Below, piece by piece: positions 25,107 to 33,898 of a stretch of DNA of 64,000 bases. The position numbers were made by a program, and so were the translations under genes. This stretch comes from Planotetraspora thailandica (lineage in GTDB: Bacteria; Actinomycetota; Actinomycetes; Streptosporangiales; Streptosporangiaceae): positions 1 to 64,000 of the forward strand of contig NZ_BOOR01000064.1 of assembly GCF_016863335.1 (NCBI RefSeq). The letters run 5' to 3'. The notes below the pieces were generated by a model. The model did not search any database. It had not been told where the DNA came from and worked only from the letters and a program-made list of their open reading frames with translations. Every line of letters begins with the position of its first letter. Within the stretch, counting starts at the first letter, position 1.

Positions 25107-26255
25107 ATGCCCGACCGCACACAAAGGCAGATTCCGCAGCCGCAACGCGACGGCCAGGGAGGCGTCGACACCGGCCCCCGGAACGTCGAACTCGACATTC
25201 AGAACCCGGATCTGCTCACGCCGCCGGTGACCGACCACGGCACCGTCCCGAACATGAAGTTCTCCTTCTCGATGGCGCACACCCGGATCGAGGAGGGCGG
25301 CTGGACGCGGGAGGTGACGCAGCGCGAACTGCCGATCGCCACCACGCTGGCCGGGGTCGACATGCACCTCAACCCGGGCGCTTATCGCGAGCTCCACTGG
25401 CACAAGGAGGCCGAGTGGGCCTACGTGCTCGAGGGCAGCTGCCGGATCGGCGCGGTCGACCAGGAGGGCCGCAACTTCCTCGACGACGTGCGGCGGGGAG
25501 ACCTGTGGTTCTTCCCAAAGGGAATCCCGCACTACATCCAGGCGCTCGAGGAGGGCGTGGAGTTCCTGCTGGTCTTCGACGACGGCGCGTTCTCGGAGAA
25601 CTCCACCTTCATGGCCAGCGACTTCTTCGCGCGCACGCCGAAGAGCGTGCTCGCCAAGAACTTCGGCTGGTCCATGGAGCAGATGGCGAACATGCCGGAG
25701 AAGGAGAAGTACATCTTCAAGGGCCAGGTGCCGCCGTCCCTGGAGTCCGACCGGGTGGTCAGCCCCACGGGCGACGTGCCCCGGACGTTCAAGCACGCCA
25801 TGTTGTCGGAGGCCCCGATCGAGTTCGACGGGGGCAGGGTGCGGATCGTCGACTCGACGTCGTTCACGGCGGCCGACACGATCTGCGCCGCCCTGGTGGA
25901 GGTCGACCCGGGCGGCCTGCGCGAGCTGCACTGGCATCCGACCGACGACGAGTGGCAGTACTACATCTCCGGATTCGGCCGTATGGGCGTGTTCGCCAGC
26001 TCCGGCCTGGCACGGACGTTCAACTTCCAGGCCGGTGACGTCGGCTATGTGCCGTTCGCCTACGGGCACTACATCGAGAATCTCGGGAAGGAACCGCTCG
26101 TGTTCCTGGAGATGTTCCGCAACCCGCGTTTCGAGGACATTTCAGCCACCCAGTGGATGGCCAACCTGCCGCCGCAAGTCAGCGCCGACACGCTCAACGT
26201 GCCGCGGTCGATGATCGAGGCGCTGCCGAAGCAGAAGCACAGCGTCGTGCGCTGA
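25107..26255 (+). CDS. oxdC: Oxalate decarboxylase (bicupin, Mn-dependent)
   Basis: A 382-residue bicupin. Cupin 1 ligands are His97, His99, Glu103 (HWHKEAEW) and His142 (PHY); cupin 2 ligands are His275, His277, Glu282 (HWHPTDDEW) and His321. The active-site lid reads SENST at 163-167, with Glu164, the signature of the decarboxylase rather than the oxidase. It converts oxalate to formate and CO2 using Mn and O2. There is no signal peptide, so it is cytosolic. ATG 25107 has GAAGGA at 25092-25097. It is co-directional with and close behind the NRAMP gene. Confidence 0.92.
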   Translation: MPDRTQRQIPQPQRDGQGGVDTGPRNVELDIQNPDLLTPPVTDHGTVPNMKFSFSMAHTRIEEGGWTREVTQRELPIATTLAGVDMHLNPGAYRELHWHKEAEWAYVLEGSCRIGAVDQEGRNFLDDVRRGDLWFFPKGIPHYIQALEEGVEFLLVFDDGAFSENSTFMASDFFARTPKSVLAKNFGWSMEQMANMPEKEKYIFKGQVPPSLESDRVVSPTGDVPRTFKHAMLSEAPIEFDGGRVRIVDSTSFTAADTICAALVEVDPGGLRELHWHPTDDEWQYYISGFGRMGVFASSGLARTFNFQAGDVGYVPFAYGHYIENLGKEPLVFLEMFRNPRFEDISATQWMANLPPQVSADTLNVPRSMIEALPKQKHSVVR

Positions 26256-26296
26256 CCTCTGGATCGGTACAAACAGTCGACGCCAAGATGATCTTG

Positions 26297-26311
26297 ATAC
26301 ATCGGATGTAT
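26297..26311 (+). promoter_or_regulatory. ATACAT-CGG-ATGTAT inverted repeat
   Basis: Perfect 6-bp arms around CGG, running into TTTTT at 26311-26315. Sites of this form are typical GntR-family operators in actinobacterial sugar loci. The T-run also allows a weak terminator for the mntH-oxdC unit. Which role is real is undecided. Confidence 0.5.
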
Positions 26312-26419
26312 TTTTGGACGCCACGAATCGTGGCGATCCCGCAAAATCCGCGCAGATCGCAGGCTGTGGCGTCACAAATGCCCAGATTCGTGGGCGGGAT
26401 GTCACCGCCCTGACATCTC

Positions 26420-26458
26420 TTGACGGCCAAAGACATCCAATGTTAACTACGCGTAACA
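26420..26458 (+). promoter_or_regulatory. Promoter and operator of the GH95-like gene
   Basis: TTGACG (26420-26425), a 17-bp spacer, TTAACT (26443-26448). TGTTA (26441-26445) and TAACA (26454-26458) flank the -10 as an inverted repeat of LacI-operator form. This suggests substrate-controlled expression. Confidence 0.6.
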
Positions 26459-26723
26459 GTCTGCAGCTGTGATGGGTGCGACCGGTCGGGCCTTTGCGTC
26501 CGTGCCGGTTCGCGCCGGTCGTTCGCTGCGCAGGGGGGCGGTGAGACCGCCACGGCCGGTCGCCGATCACCGGTCGTGGCGGCCGAGCCGTCCCCCTGCC
26601 AGGTTTCGCGTCCCCCCGCACCCTTGGCGATCTCGGCGTGGGCGGAGGCACGCGCTCGATCGAGGTACGGCCAGGCGAGGCCGCTGCCTGGAGGTGTCAC
26701 AGCAGCAGCGAGTAAGGGAGAAC

Positions 26724-29700
26724 ATGTCGATGAGGGTGCTGCGGTCCCTTGCCTTGTTATTTCTCGCCGGTTCCCTGGCGGCGGGCGGCCTGGCCGCGCC
26801 CGCGCAGGCCTCGACCACGGATTCGGCCTTCGACCAGACCGCGGGAGCGCTCAAGGTCGACTACGCCGGCTACATGTCCAAGCACGACATCGTCTACAAC
26901 CGCCCCAACACCAACCCGCTCTATGGGCTGACCGTCGGCAACGGCCGTACCGGCGCCATGGTGTGGAACCAGAACGGGCTGACGATGCAGGTGTCGGGTG
27001 TCGACCTGTCGGAGCAGTCGGCCTACGCCGCCGGATTGGCCAACCTGTACACGACCCCCGCGATGGACAGCGGGTATTCGACCTACCAGCAGCGCCTCTC
27101 CCTTTATGACGGGACGCTGACCACCAAGTACGACTCCAACCGCACCGTCACCATCATGGGCTCGCCCAACTCCGAGGTGATGGGCATCCACGTGGACGAC
27201 ACCCGCGGCGGAGTCTCCAACGTCGCCTTCGACCTCAGCATGTGGGACCCGGCGACCGTCACCAACATGGCCGACGTGCCGGATCTGAACACCTGGAAGA
27301 CCATTTCCACGTTCTCCGACGCCAACGTGGCCGGCTTCAGCCGCGGCCAGACCGACGCGAACGGCTTCGGCTACTCGATGGCGGCCACCGTGGAGGGCGC
27401 GAACTTCACCACCCAGGTCGTCGACGGGCGGAAGGTGCGGCTGAACATCACGCCGACCTCCAGCTACACGATCTGGCTCACGGCGGCGAGCAGGATCAAC
27501 GCTCCGAACCGCGACTCGGTCACCCAGGCCCGCAACCAGCTGTCCTCGGTCAAGGCCACGGGCTACGCCACGACGTTCACCAACTACAAGAACTTCTGGC
27601 ACGCGTTCTGGAACAAGTCGTTCGTCCAGTACTCCAACGGGTCCAAGGACGCCGACTACATGGAGAACGTCTACTACCTGAGCACGTACATGATCGCCGC
27701 GGCGGGCTTCGGCAACTACCCCGCGCACTTCATCAACGGCGTCTTCCGTGCCACCCAGGACCAGAGCAAGTGGAGCAACGCGTACTGGTACTGGAACCAG
27801 CGCGACGTGTACCTCTCCTTCCTCGCCTCCAACCACCCGGACCTGACCGACCGGCACAACAACCTCTACAGCCGCAACTACAACGCGCTGAAGGCGTACA
27901 CGCAGACGAGGTACGGCGTGGACGGGCTGTGGGTGCCGGAGACCATGGGCTGGGACGGCAACGCGCGCGGCACGACCGGCAGCGACTACACCAAGAACAT
28001 CCTGTCGACCGGCTACGAGGCCGCCTACAGCATGTACATGCGGTACCGCTACACCAACGACGCCACCTACCTGCAGAACGTCGCCTACCCGTTCATGCGG
28101 GAGACCGCGAAGTTCTACTCGGCCATGTTGTCCTACGACAGCGCGACCAACACGTACTACATGGCCAACTCCAACTCGCACGAGACGTACTGGAACGTCA
28201 AGAACGCGATCACCGACCTGGCGGCCGTGCGCAGCATCTTCCCGCTGACCATTCAGGTCAGCCAGCAGCTCGGCGTCGACGCGGGGCTCCGGTCGACCTG
28301 GCAGAACGTGCTCGACCACCTCACGCCGTACGTCGTGTCGAACGGCGCCTACCAGCCGCACCAGCCGCCGATCTCGCAGACGCGCAACGGCGAGAACGTC
28401 TCGTCGGAGCTGATCTGGCCGTACGACCTGACCGGCATCGGCTCCTCCGACTACCAGACCGCGCTGAACACCTGGAACCAGCGGCCGTTCCCGTACGGCA
28501 ACGTGTGGGCCAACGACGCCGTCCAGGCCGCCCGGCTGGGCCTCGGCGACCAGGCGTACAACGGCATGAAGACGATGCTGCAGAAGTACCAGAACTACCC
28601 GAACGGCATGACCAACAACACCAACGGCGTCTTCGAGTACCTCGGCGTGCACCTGACGGCGATGAACGAGACGCTGCTGCAGAGCTACAACGACAAGATC
28701 CGCGTGTTCCCCGCCGTGCCGTCCGACTCGTCGTTCGTCGGGAAGTTCACCCTGCTGGCCAAGGACGGCTTCCTCGTCAGCTCCGAGCGCGAGGCAGGCG
28801 AGATCAAGTACGTCGGGCTCAAGAGCCAGTACGGCAAGCAGGCGACGGTGGTCAACCCGTGGGGCACCCAGCAGGTCCGCGTGCGCAGGGCGTCCGACAA
28901 CGCGATCATCACCACCAGCTCGAACGGTGAGATCACGTTCCCGACCGCGGCCAACACGGTCTACGTCGTCGAGCGCACGGCCAAGCCGCTGAGCAGCTAC
29001 ACCTCGACCACGCTGACCGGCACGGCCAACCAGGGCGTCAAGACCCTGAGCGGCACCGCCTCGGCCCTCGGCACGGCCCCGCAGACGGGCAACTCGCTGA
29101 TCAACGACACCGAGCTGACCTACGACGCGAACTGGTACCAGACGACGGCCCGCGGCTACGGCGACTACAACGACGACACCCACCACACCAACACCGTGGG
29201 CGCCACCGCCACCTACACCTTCACCGGAACCGGCATCGACTACCTGTCCGAGCGCAACGGCGACATGGGCAACGTCGACGTCTACATCGACAACGTCTTC
29301 CAGACCAACGTCAACCTGAACGTGTCCGGCGGACGCCAGGTGCAGCAGGTCGTGTACAGCAAGACCGGGCTGTCCAACGGACAGCACACCCTGAAGATCG
29401 TCAACAAGTCGACGGCCGTCGGCATGGTCGACGCCGTGCGGGTGACCACCGGGTCCTCCGGCGCCGGGACGGTCAGCCTGCGGTCCCGGGCCAACAACCT
29501 GTACGTCACCGCGCCCACCGGCTCGTCGCTGATCGCGAGCGCGACGGCCATCGGCACGAACGAGCAGTTCGACCGCGTCAACCTGGGCAACGGCAACATC
29601 GCGCTGAAGGCCAGGAGCAACAGCCAGTTCGTGACGGCGGAGAACGCCGGGGCGGCGGCGCTGATCGCCAACCGGCCGACGGCCGGCTCGTGGGAGACCT

Positions 29701-29852
29701 TCCAGCTGATCAACAACCCGGACGGCTCCGTCAGCCTCAGGGCGGGGGTGAACAGCAAGTACGTCTGCGCGGAGGGCGCGGGCGCGCAGCCGCTGATCGC
29801 CAACAGGGACGCGATCGGCCCGTGGGAGTCGTTCGACCTCATCACCAACTAA
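26724..29852 (+). CDS. Secreted GH95-like glycosidase (alpha-L-fucosidase type) with fascin-like C-terminus
   Basis: A 1042-residue exported protein starting at ATG 26724 (AAGGGAG at 26714-26720). A signal peptide (about 1-30, ending QAS) is followed by an N-terminal beta domain (NPLYGLTVGNGRTGAMVW, as at the start of GH95 enzymes) and a long (alpha/alpha)6-type region rich in Trp and Tyr. A beta segment of CBM type comes next (VDVYIDNVFQTNVNLN), then a beta-trefoil of fascin-like type (VSLRSRANNLYVTA, VSLRAGVNSKYVCAEG). GH95 enzymes cleave alpha-L-fucosides or related links. The exact substrate is open. Confidence 0.78.
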   Translation: MSMRVLRSLALLFLAGSLAAGGLAAPAQASTTDSAFDQTAGALKVDYAGYMSKHDIVYNRPNTNPLYGLTVGNGRTGAMVWNQNGLTMQVSGVDLSEQSAYAAGLANLYTTPAMDSGYSTYQQRLSLYDGTLTTKYDSNRTVTIMGSPNSEVMGIHVDDTRGGVSNVAFDLSMWDPATVTNMADVPDLNTWKTISTFSDANVAGFSRGQTDANGFGYSMAATVEGANFTTQVVDGRKVRLNITPTSSYTIWLTAASRINAPNRDSVTQARNQLSSVKATGYATTFTNYKNFWHAFWNKSFVQYSNGSKDADYMENVYYLSTYMIAAAGFGNYPAHFINGVFRATQDQSKWSNAYWYWNQRDVYLSFLASNHPDLTDRHNNLYSRNYNALKAYTQTRYGVDGLWVPETMGWDGNARGTTGSDYTKNILSTGYEAAYSMYMRYRYTNDATYLQNVAYPFMRETAKFYSAMLSYDSATNTYYMANSNSHETYWNVKNAITDLAAVRSIFPLTIQVSQQLGVDAGLRSTWQNVLDHLTPYVVSNGAYQPHQPPISQTRNGENVSSELIWPYDLTGIGSSDYQTALNTWNQRPFPYGNVWANDAVQAARLGLGDQAYNGMKTMLQKYQNYPNGMTNNTNGVFEYLGVHLTAMNETLLQSYNDKIRVFPAVPSDSSFVGKFTLLAKDGFLVSSEREAGEIKYVGLKSQYGKQATVVNPWGTQQVRVRRASDNAIITTSSNGEITFPTAANTVYVVERTAKPLSSYTSTTLTGTANQGVKTLSGTASALGTAPQTGNSLINDTELTYDANWYQTTARGYGDYNDDTHHTNTVGATATYTFTGTGIDYLSERNGDMGNVDVYIDNVFQTNVNLNVSGGRQVQQVVYSKTGLSNGQHTLKIVNKSTAVGMVDAVRVTTGSSGAGTVSLRSRANNLYVTAPTGSSLIASATAIGTNEQFDRVNLGNGNIALKARSNSQFVTAENAGAAALIANRPTAGSWETFQLINNPDGSVSLRAGVNSKYVCAEGAGAQPLIANRDAIGPWESFDLITN

Positions 29853-29878
29853 GCCATCTCCTCACCCCCCCACATCGG

Positions 29879-29906
29879 GCCCGGCGGGTCGGCTGACCCG
29901 CCGGGC
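29879..29906 (+). terminator. Terminator hairpin after the GH95-like gene
   Basis: A perfect 12-bp stem (29879-29890 with 29895-29906) with a GGCT loop, 27 nt past the stop. Confidence 0.7.
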
Positions 29907-29942
29907 TCCGGTGTTCACAGAACAAGACCGGCGGCCGCCTTC

Positions 29943-31094
29943 GTGACCGCCCTGACCCCGATGGTCGTGACCATGCCAGCCACCAACCCCGTTCCCTGGA
30001 CCGGCACCTGGTCCGCCTCGCCCCAGGACGGCGGGCAGAGCTTCACCGATCAGACCGTCCGCCAGATCGTGCACACCAGCATCGGCGGCACCTCGGTCCG
30101 CATCCACCTGTCCAACGCCTTCGGCACCCGGCCGGTCGTCATCGACGACGTGCACGTGGCCCGCCGTACGAGCGGATCCGGCGTCGATCCCGCCACCGAC
30201 ACGGTGGTGACCTTCGGCGGGCGGCGCTCGGTCACCGTCCCCGCAGGCGGGCTGGCGGTCAGCGACGCCGCCGGCATCACCGTTTCCGCGCGGTCGGATC
30301 TCGCCGTCAGCCTCCATCTGCCGGAGCCGACCGGGCCCTCGACCTTGCACCAGACCTCGACGCAGACGAACTACATCGCTTCCGGCGACGTCAGCGGCGA
30401 CGCCACCCTCTCCGGGGCTCAGGAGGCCGGCAGCTACTTCTTCCTGGCCAACGTCGACGTGCGGAACGCCTCCTCGCAGGGGACGGTCGTCACGCTCGGT
30501 GCGTCGATCACGGACGGGGTCGGCTCCAGCCTCGACGCCAACCGGCGCTGGCCCAACCGGCTGGCCTCCCGCCTGGCCACCTCCGGCCGGGTGGTCGGCG
30601 TGCTCAACCAGGGCATCAGCGGCAACCGCCTGCTGGCCGACGGGGCGGGGCAGAGCGCGGCCGACCGGTTCGAGCGCGACGTGCTGAGCCAGCCGGGCGT
30701 CCGCTGGGTGATCTTCTCCGACGACCCGATCAACGATCTGGCCTCGTCCGATCCGCCGCCCACGGCGTCGCAGCTGATCGCCGCGACTCGCGAGCTCATC
30801 TCCCGCGCCCACGCCAGGCAAATCATGTTCATCTGCTCGACGCTGACGCCGTTTCGCGGCTTCGACGCCTGGTCGCAGGAGACGGAGGACGCCAGGGTCG
30901 CGTACAACGAGTTCGTGCGCGAAGGAGGCGACTGCGACGCCGTACTCGACCTGGACCTCGCGACCCGGGACCCCGGCAACCCGCAGATGTTCCTGCCGGC
31001 CTACGACACGGGCGACCACCTGCATCCGAACGAGGCCGGCCTGCGGGCCATCGCCGACGCCGTCGACCTCGGCTGGTTCGACCGACGGTGGTGA
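29943..31094 (+). CDS. SGNH/GDSL-type esterase
   Basis: A 383-residue SGNH hydrolase. Block I nucleophile Ser is in LGASITDG, block II is GISGNRLL, block III is in DDPINDL and block V (Asp and His) is DHLHPNEAG. The N-terminal 170 residues form a beta domain common in this two-domain esterase group. Block III lacks the usual Gly before I-N-D (DPIND in place of GIND-like). No signal peptide is visible, unlike many relatives; the GTG at 29943 is preceded by no good RBS, and ATG 29973 is an alternative start. It is probably a carbohydrate esterase linked to the GH95-like gene. Confidence 0.8.
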   Translation: MTALTPMVVTMPATNPVPWTGTWSASPQDGGQSFTDQTVRQIVHTSIGGTSVRIHLSNAFGTRPVVIDDVHVARRTSGSGVDPATDTVVTFGGRRSVTVPAGGLAVSDAAGITVSARSDLAVSLHLPEPTGPSTLHQTSTQTNYIASGDVSGDATLSGAQEAGSYFFLANVDVRNASSQGTVVTLGASITDGVGSSLDANRRWPNRLASRLATSGRVVGVLNQGISGNRLLADGAGQSAADRFERDVLSQPGVRWVIFSDDPINDLASSDPPPTASQLIAATRELISRAHARQIMFICSTLTPFRGFDAWSQETEDARVAYNEFVREGGDCDAVLDLDLATRDPGNPQMFLPAYDTGDHLHPNEAGLRAIADAVDLGWFDRRW

Positions 31095-31098
31095 ACTG

Positions 31099-31452
31099 TC
31101 ACCAGGGATCGGTGCCGAGGGAGGCCATCACCTCGGCCGCCGTGCCGTAGACCGCCATCTCCGCGGTGAGCCCGAGGGCGTCGAAGACCTTTTTCACCCG
31201 AGGCGACAGGCCGCAGACCGCCACCCGGTCCCCCCGGCCCAACTCGACGTAGGTGTCGAAGATGATCTGCAGTCCGGTGCTGTCGACGAAGTCGAGACGG
31301 GTGAGGTCGAAGAGCAGCCGGGGCGTCGGATGGGCGAGGGCGGCCTGGACCTCCTCACGCAGTCGCGGCTCCGTCGCGATGTCCAGTTCTCCGCAGACGT
31401 GGATGACGGTGAACGGAGGCCGGCGCTCGGTCGAGACGCGAAATTCCTGCAT
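31099..31452 (-). CDS. STAS-domain anti-sigma factor antagonist
   Basis: A 117-residue SpoIIAA-like protein. The phosphorylatable Ser is in DFVDSTGLQ, and the N-terminal strand ends GELDIATEPRL. Such proteins bind a kinase-type anti-sigma factor and free a sigma factor when unphosphorylated. ATG 31452 is preferred to GTG 31461 because GGAGG lies 8 nt before it. No partner anti-sigma factor is adjacent. It converges on the esterase with a 4-bp gap. Confidence 0.9.
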   Translation of the reverse strand: MQEFRVSTERRPPFTVIHVCGELDIATEPRLREEVQAALAHPTPRLLFDLTRLDFVDSTGLQIIFDTYVELGRGDRVAVCGLSPRVKKVFDALGLTAEMAVYGTAAEVMASLGTDPW

Positions 31453-31617
31453 TCTGCTCACCTCCGTCGCGTCGCGGAGTGATGCCCCCTGAGACAGAAG
31501 CCTAGGTCGGCCTGTTCTGAGGGTCGGGCGGGGGTGGTCTCCGTCACATTGCTCGGTTCTTCGCTCCTTTCACTCTGGTGACATGCGGCACGTCGGTTGA
31601 CGCGATCGGGAGGAAAA

Positions 31618-31764
31618 GGTACGTTCCGGTAGGTTTTGCGGTTGTCCAAGGGAAATCCGGTGAGATTCCGGTGCGGACGCGCCACTGTGACCAGGACGGT
31701 GATCCTGGGAGCCAGGTCGCTTGGCTGCCGCGGCCTCATGCCGTGGGACGCGTCATCCCTGAGG
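31618..31764 (+). ncRNA. Cobalamin riboswitch (chelatase operon)
   Basis: It carries the conserved core of the adenosylcobalamin aptamer: GGGAAATCCGGTGAGATTCC (31650-31669), GCGGACGCG, the B12 box GCCACTGTGA (31681-31690) and GGAGCCAGG (about 31708-31716). It lies upstream of a short leader ORF and the chelatase gene. The GAGGAGG site at 31761-31767, just behind, is the likely controlled element: ligand binding would hide it (CCTC at 31734-31737 could pair with it). Confidence 0.92.
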
Positions 31765-31774
31765 AGGATCCGCC

Positions 31775-31858
31775 GTGCGTGACCGTGCCGTTCCCCCCGG
31801 GCTGACGGCGCCCGCTTTCCCGCGGACCGCCGTGCCGACCCGGAAGGCCACCCCTTGA
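31775..31858 (+). CDS. Leader ORF coupled to the chelatase start (27 aa)
   Basis: GTG 31775 sits 7 nt behind a consensus GAGGAGG. The 27-codon frame (VRDRAVPPG...) ends in a TGA at 31856-31858 that overlaps the TTG start of the next gene by two bases. The peptide has no recognisable domain. The arrangement suggests that ribosomes loaded at the riboswitch-controlled site translate the leader and then re-start at the TTG. Confidence 0.55.
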   Translation: MRDRAVPPGLTAPAFPRTAVPTRKATP

Positions 31859-33897
31859 ACGTCACCTATCCGTTCAGCGCCGTCGTCGGCCTCGACGACC
31901 TCAAGCTGGCCCTGGTGCTCAACGCCGTATCACCCCGGGTAGGCGGTGTGCTCGTGCGCGGGGAGAAGGGCACCGCGAAGTCGACCATCGTGCGCGCGCT
32001 GGCCGCGCAGCTGCCGCAGGTCGCCGTGGTCGCCGGCTGCCGGTTCGCCTGCGACCCCGACGCTCCCGACCCCGGCTGCCCCGACGGGCCGCACGAGCCG
32101 GACGCCCAGCGCACGCAGCGGTCCGCCGCCCTGGTCGAGCTGCCCGTCGGAGCGTCGGAGGACCGGCTCGTCGGCTCGCTCGACCTGGAGCGGGCGCTGG
32201 TCGAGGGGGTGAAGGCCTTCGAGCCTGGCCTGCTCGCGGCGGCCCACCGCGGCGTGCTCTATGTGGACGAGGTCAACCTCCTCCATGATCATCTGGTCGA
32301 CCTGCTGCTCGACGCGGCCGCCCTCGGCACCTGCTATGTCGAACGGGAATCGGTCTCCGTACGGCACGCCGCCAGGTTTCTGCTGGTCGGCACCATGAAT
32401 CCCGAGGAGGGCGAGCTCCGGCCGCAACTTCTCGACCGATTCGGGCTGACGGTCGAGGTGCGGGCCTCCCGCGACCCGGACGACCGGGCCGAGGTGGTGC
32501 GCCGCCGGCTCGCCTTCGACGCCGACCCCGCCGGATTCGCCGCCCGCTGGACCGAGGACGAGGCGGCCCTCGCGGACAGGATCGCGACGGCCAGGGCTCT
32601 GCTGCCCGGCGTCCGACTGCCCGACGCCCGTCTGCGCCAAATCGCCACGGTGTGCGCGGGGTTCGAGGTCGACGGCCTGCGGGCCGACCTGGTCACTGCC
32701 AACGCCGCCATCGCGCACGCCGCCTGGCAGGGCCGTGACGTGGTCACCACAGAAGACGTGCGTGCGGCGGCCCGGCTGTCGTTGCCCCACCGCCGCCGCC
32801 GCGACCCTTTCGACGCGCCGGGCCTGGACGAGTCGCTGCTCGAAGACCTGCTCGAGCGCACATCCCAGGACGACGACCCTCCCAGCCCCCCGGACGACGA
32901 CCCTTCCGGCGGACCTTCGGGTTCCCCGGACGAGCCGGGCACGCCGCCTCCCGGGCAGCCGTCCGAGGCCGGCCCGGGTGAGGCTTCCGGCCCGGGTGCT
33001 TCCGCTCCTTCTTCCGGCGCCGACAGCGGGCCGCAGACGGAGCAGGTGGAACCGTCCGGGCAAGGCGGCGGAGCCGAACAGGTGGCAGCGGCGGCCGAGC
33101 CGTACAGGGTGCCGGTGTTGAAGGTGCCGGGGCTGGGCGAGGGCGCGTCGGGCAGGCGGTCGCGGGCGCGCACCCCGCACGGCCGCACAACAGGCTCGCG
33201 GCTGCCCGAAGGCCGTGCCGCGTCGGTGCACCTGATGGGGACGCTGCTGGCCGCCGCGCCGTACCAGCGGGAACGCGGCAGGACCGGGCCCGGACTGCTG
33301 ATCCGCGAGGGCGATCTGCGTGAGGCGGTCCGCGAGGGCCGCGAGGGCAACCTGGTGTTGTTCGTCGTCGACGCCAGCGGCTCCATGGCGGCCCGCAAGC
33401 GCATGACGGTGGTGAAGACCGCCGTGCTGAGCCTCCTGCTGGACGCCTACCAGCGGCGGGACAAGATCGGGCTCGTCACGTTCCGGGGCTCGGCGGCCCA
33501 GGTGGCGTTGCCGCCGACCTCGTCGGTCGAGGCGGGCGCCGCCCGGCTGCGCTCCCTGCCGACCGGTGGCCGCACACCCCTCGCGGAAGGACTGGCCCGC
33601 GCCGCCGACGTGCTGCGGGTCGAGCGCCTGCGCGACCCCGCCCGCCGGCCCCTGCTGGTGCTCGTCACCGACGGGCGCGCGACGGCCGGAGGCGACGTCG
33701 ACCGGGCCGCCGCGCTGCTGCGCGGCGTGACGAGCGTGGTCGTCGACTGCGAGACCGGCCCGGTACGGCTCGGCCTTGCCGTACGGCTGGCGGGTCTGAT
33801 GGGGGCCGAGGCGGTCGCCCTCGACGCGTTGTCCGACCTCGGTGCACTCGTCCGCGACCACCGCAGCGAGGGTCGCGCGTACAGAAAGGCGGTCTGA
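31855..33897 (+). CDS. Putative cobaltochelatase subunit (ChlI-ChlD fusion)
   Basis: A 680-residue protein. An N-terminal AAA+ domain of magnesium chelatase I type has Walker A RGEKGTAKST (about 36-45) and Walker B GVLYVDEVNLL. A Pro/Asp/Gly/Ser-rich acidic linker (about 340-430) leads to a C-terminal VWA domain with MIDAS DASGSM (about 507-512) and TDGRA. It is the ATPase and coupling subunit that works with CobN to insert cobalt into the corrin ring, replacing separate CobS and CobT. TTG start, with GGAAGG upstream, coupled to the leader ORF. Control by the cobalamin riboswitch supports the role. Confidence 0.9.
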   Translation: MNVTYPFSAVVGLDDLKLALVLNAVSPRVGGVLVRGEKGTAKSTIVRALAAQLPQVAVVAGCRFACDPDAPDPGCPDGPHEPDAQRTQRSAALVELPVGASEDRLVGSLDLERALVEGVKAFEPGLLAAAHRGVLYVDEVNLLHDHLVDLLLDAAALGTCYVERESVSVRHAARFLLVGTMNPEEGELRPQLLDRFGLTVEVRASRDPDDRAEVVRRRLAFDADPAGFAARWTEDEAALADRIATARALLPGVRLPDARLRQIATVCAGFEVDGLRADLVTANAAIAHAAWQGRDVVTTEDVRAAARLSLPHRRRRDPFDAPGLDESLLEDLLERTSQDDDPPSPPDDDPSGGPSGSPDEPGTPPPGQPSEAGPGEASGPGASAPSSGADSGPQTEQVEPSGQGGGAEQVAAAAEPYRVPVLKVPGLGEGASGRRSRARTPHGRTTGSRLPEGRAASVHLMGTLLAAAPYQRERGRTGPGLLIREGDLREAVREGREGNLVLFVVDASGSMAARKRMTVVKTAVLSLLLDAYQRRDKIGLVTFRGSAAQVALPPTSSVEAGAARLRSLPTGGRTPLAEGLARAADVLRVERLRDPARRPLLVLVTDGRATAGGDVDRAAALLRGVTSVVVDCETGPVRLGLAVRLAGLMGAEAVALDALSDLGALVRDHRSEGRAYRKAV

Positions 33898-33898
33898 C

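Larger units (their letters stand above)
26256..26723 (+). other. Gene-free leader of the GH95-like gene
   Basis: 468 bp without a gene. It holds CAAGAT-G-ATCTTG (26284-26296), ATACAT-CGG-ATGTAT (26297-26311) followed by a T-run, a promoter at 26420-26448, and then a 5' leader of about 270 nt. Confidence 0.6.

Noticed and set aside
26757-29387. 876-codon minus-strand frame over the GH95-like gene
   Set aside because: Val/Gly/Arg-rich shadow of the sense gene with no recognisable features.
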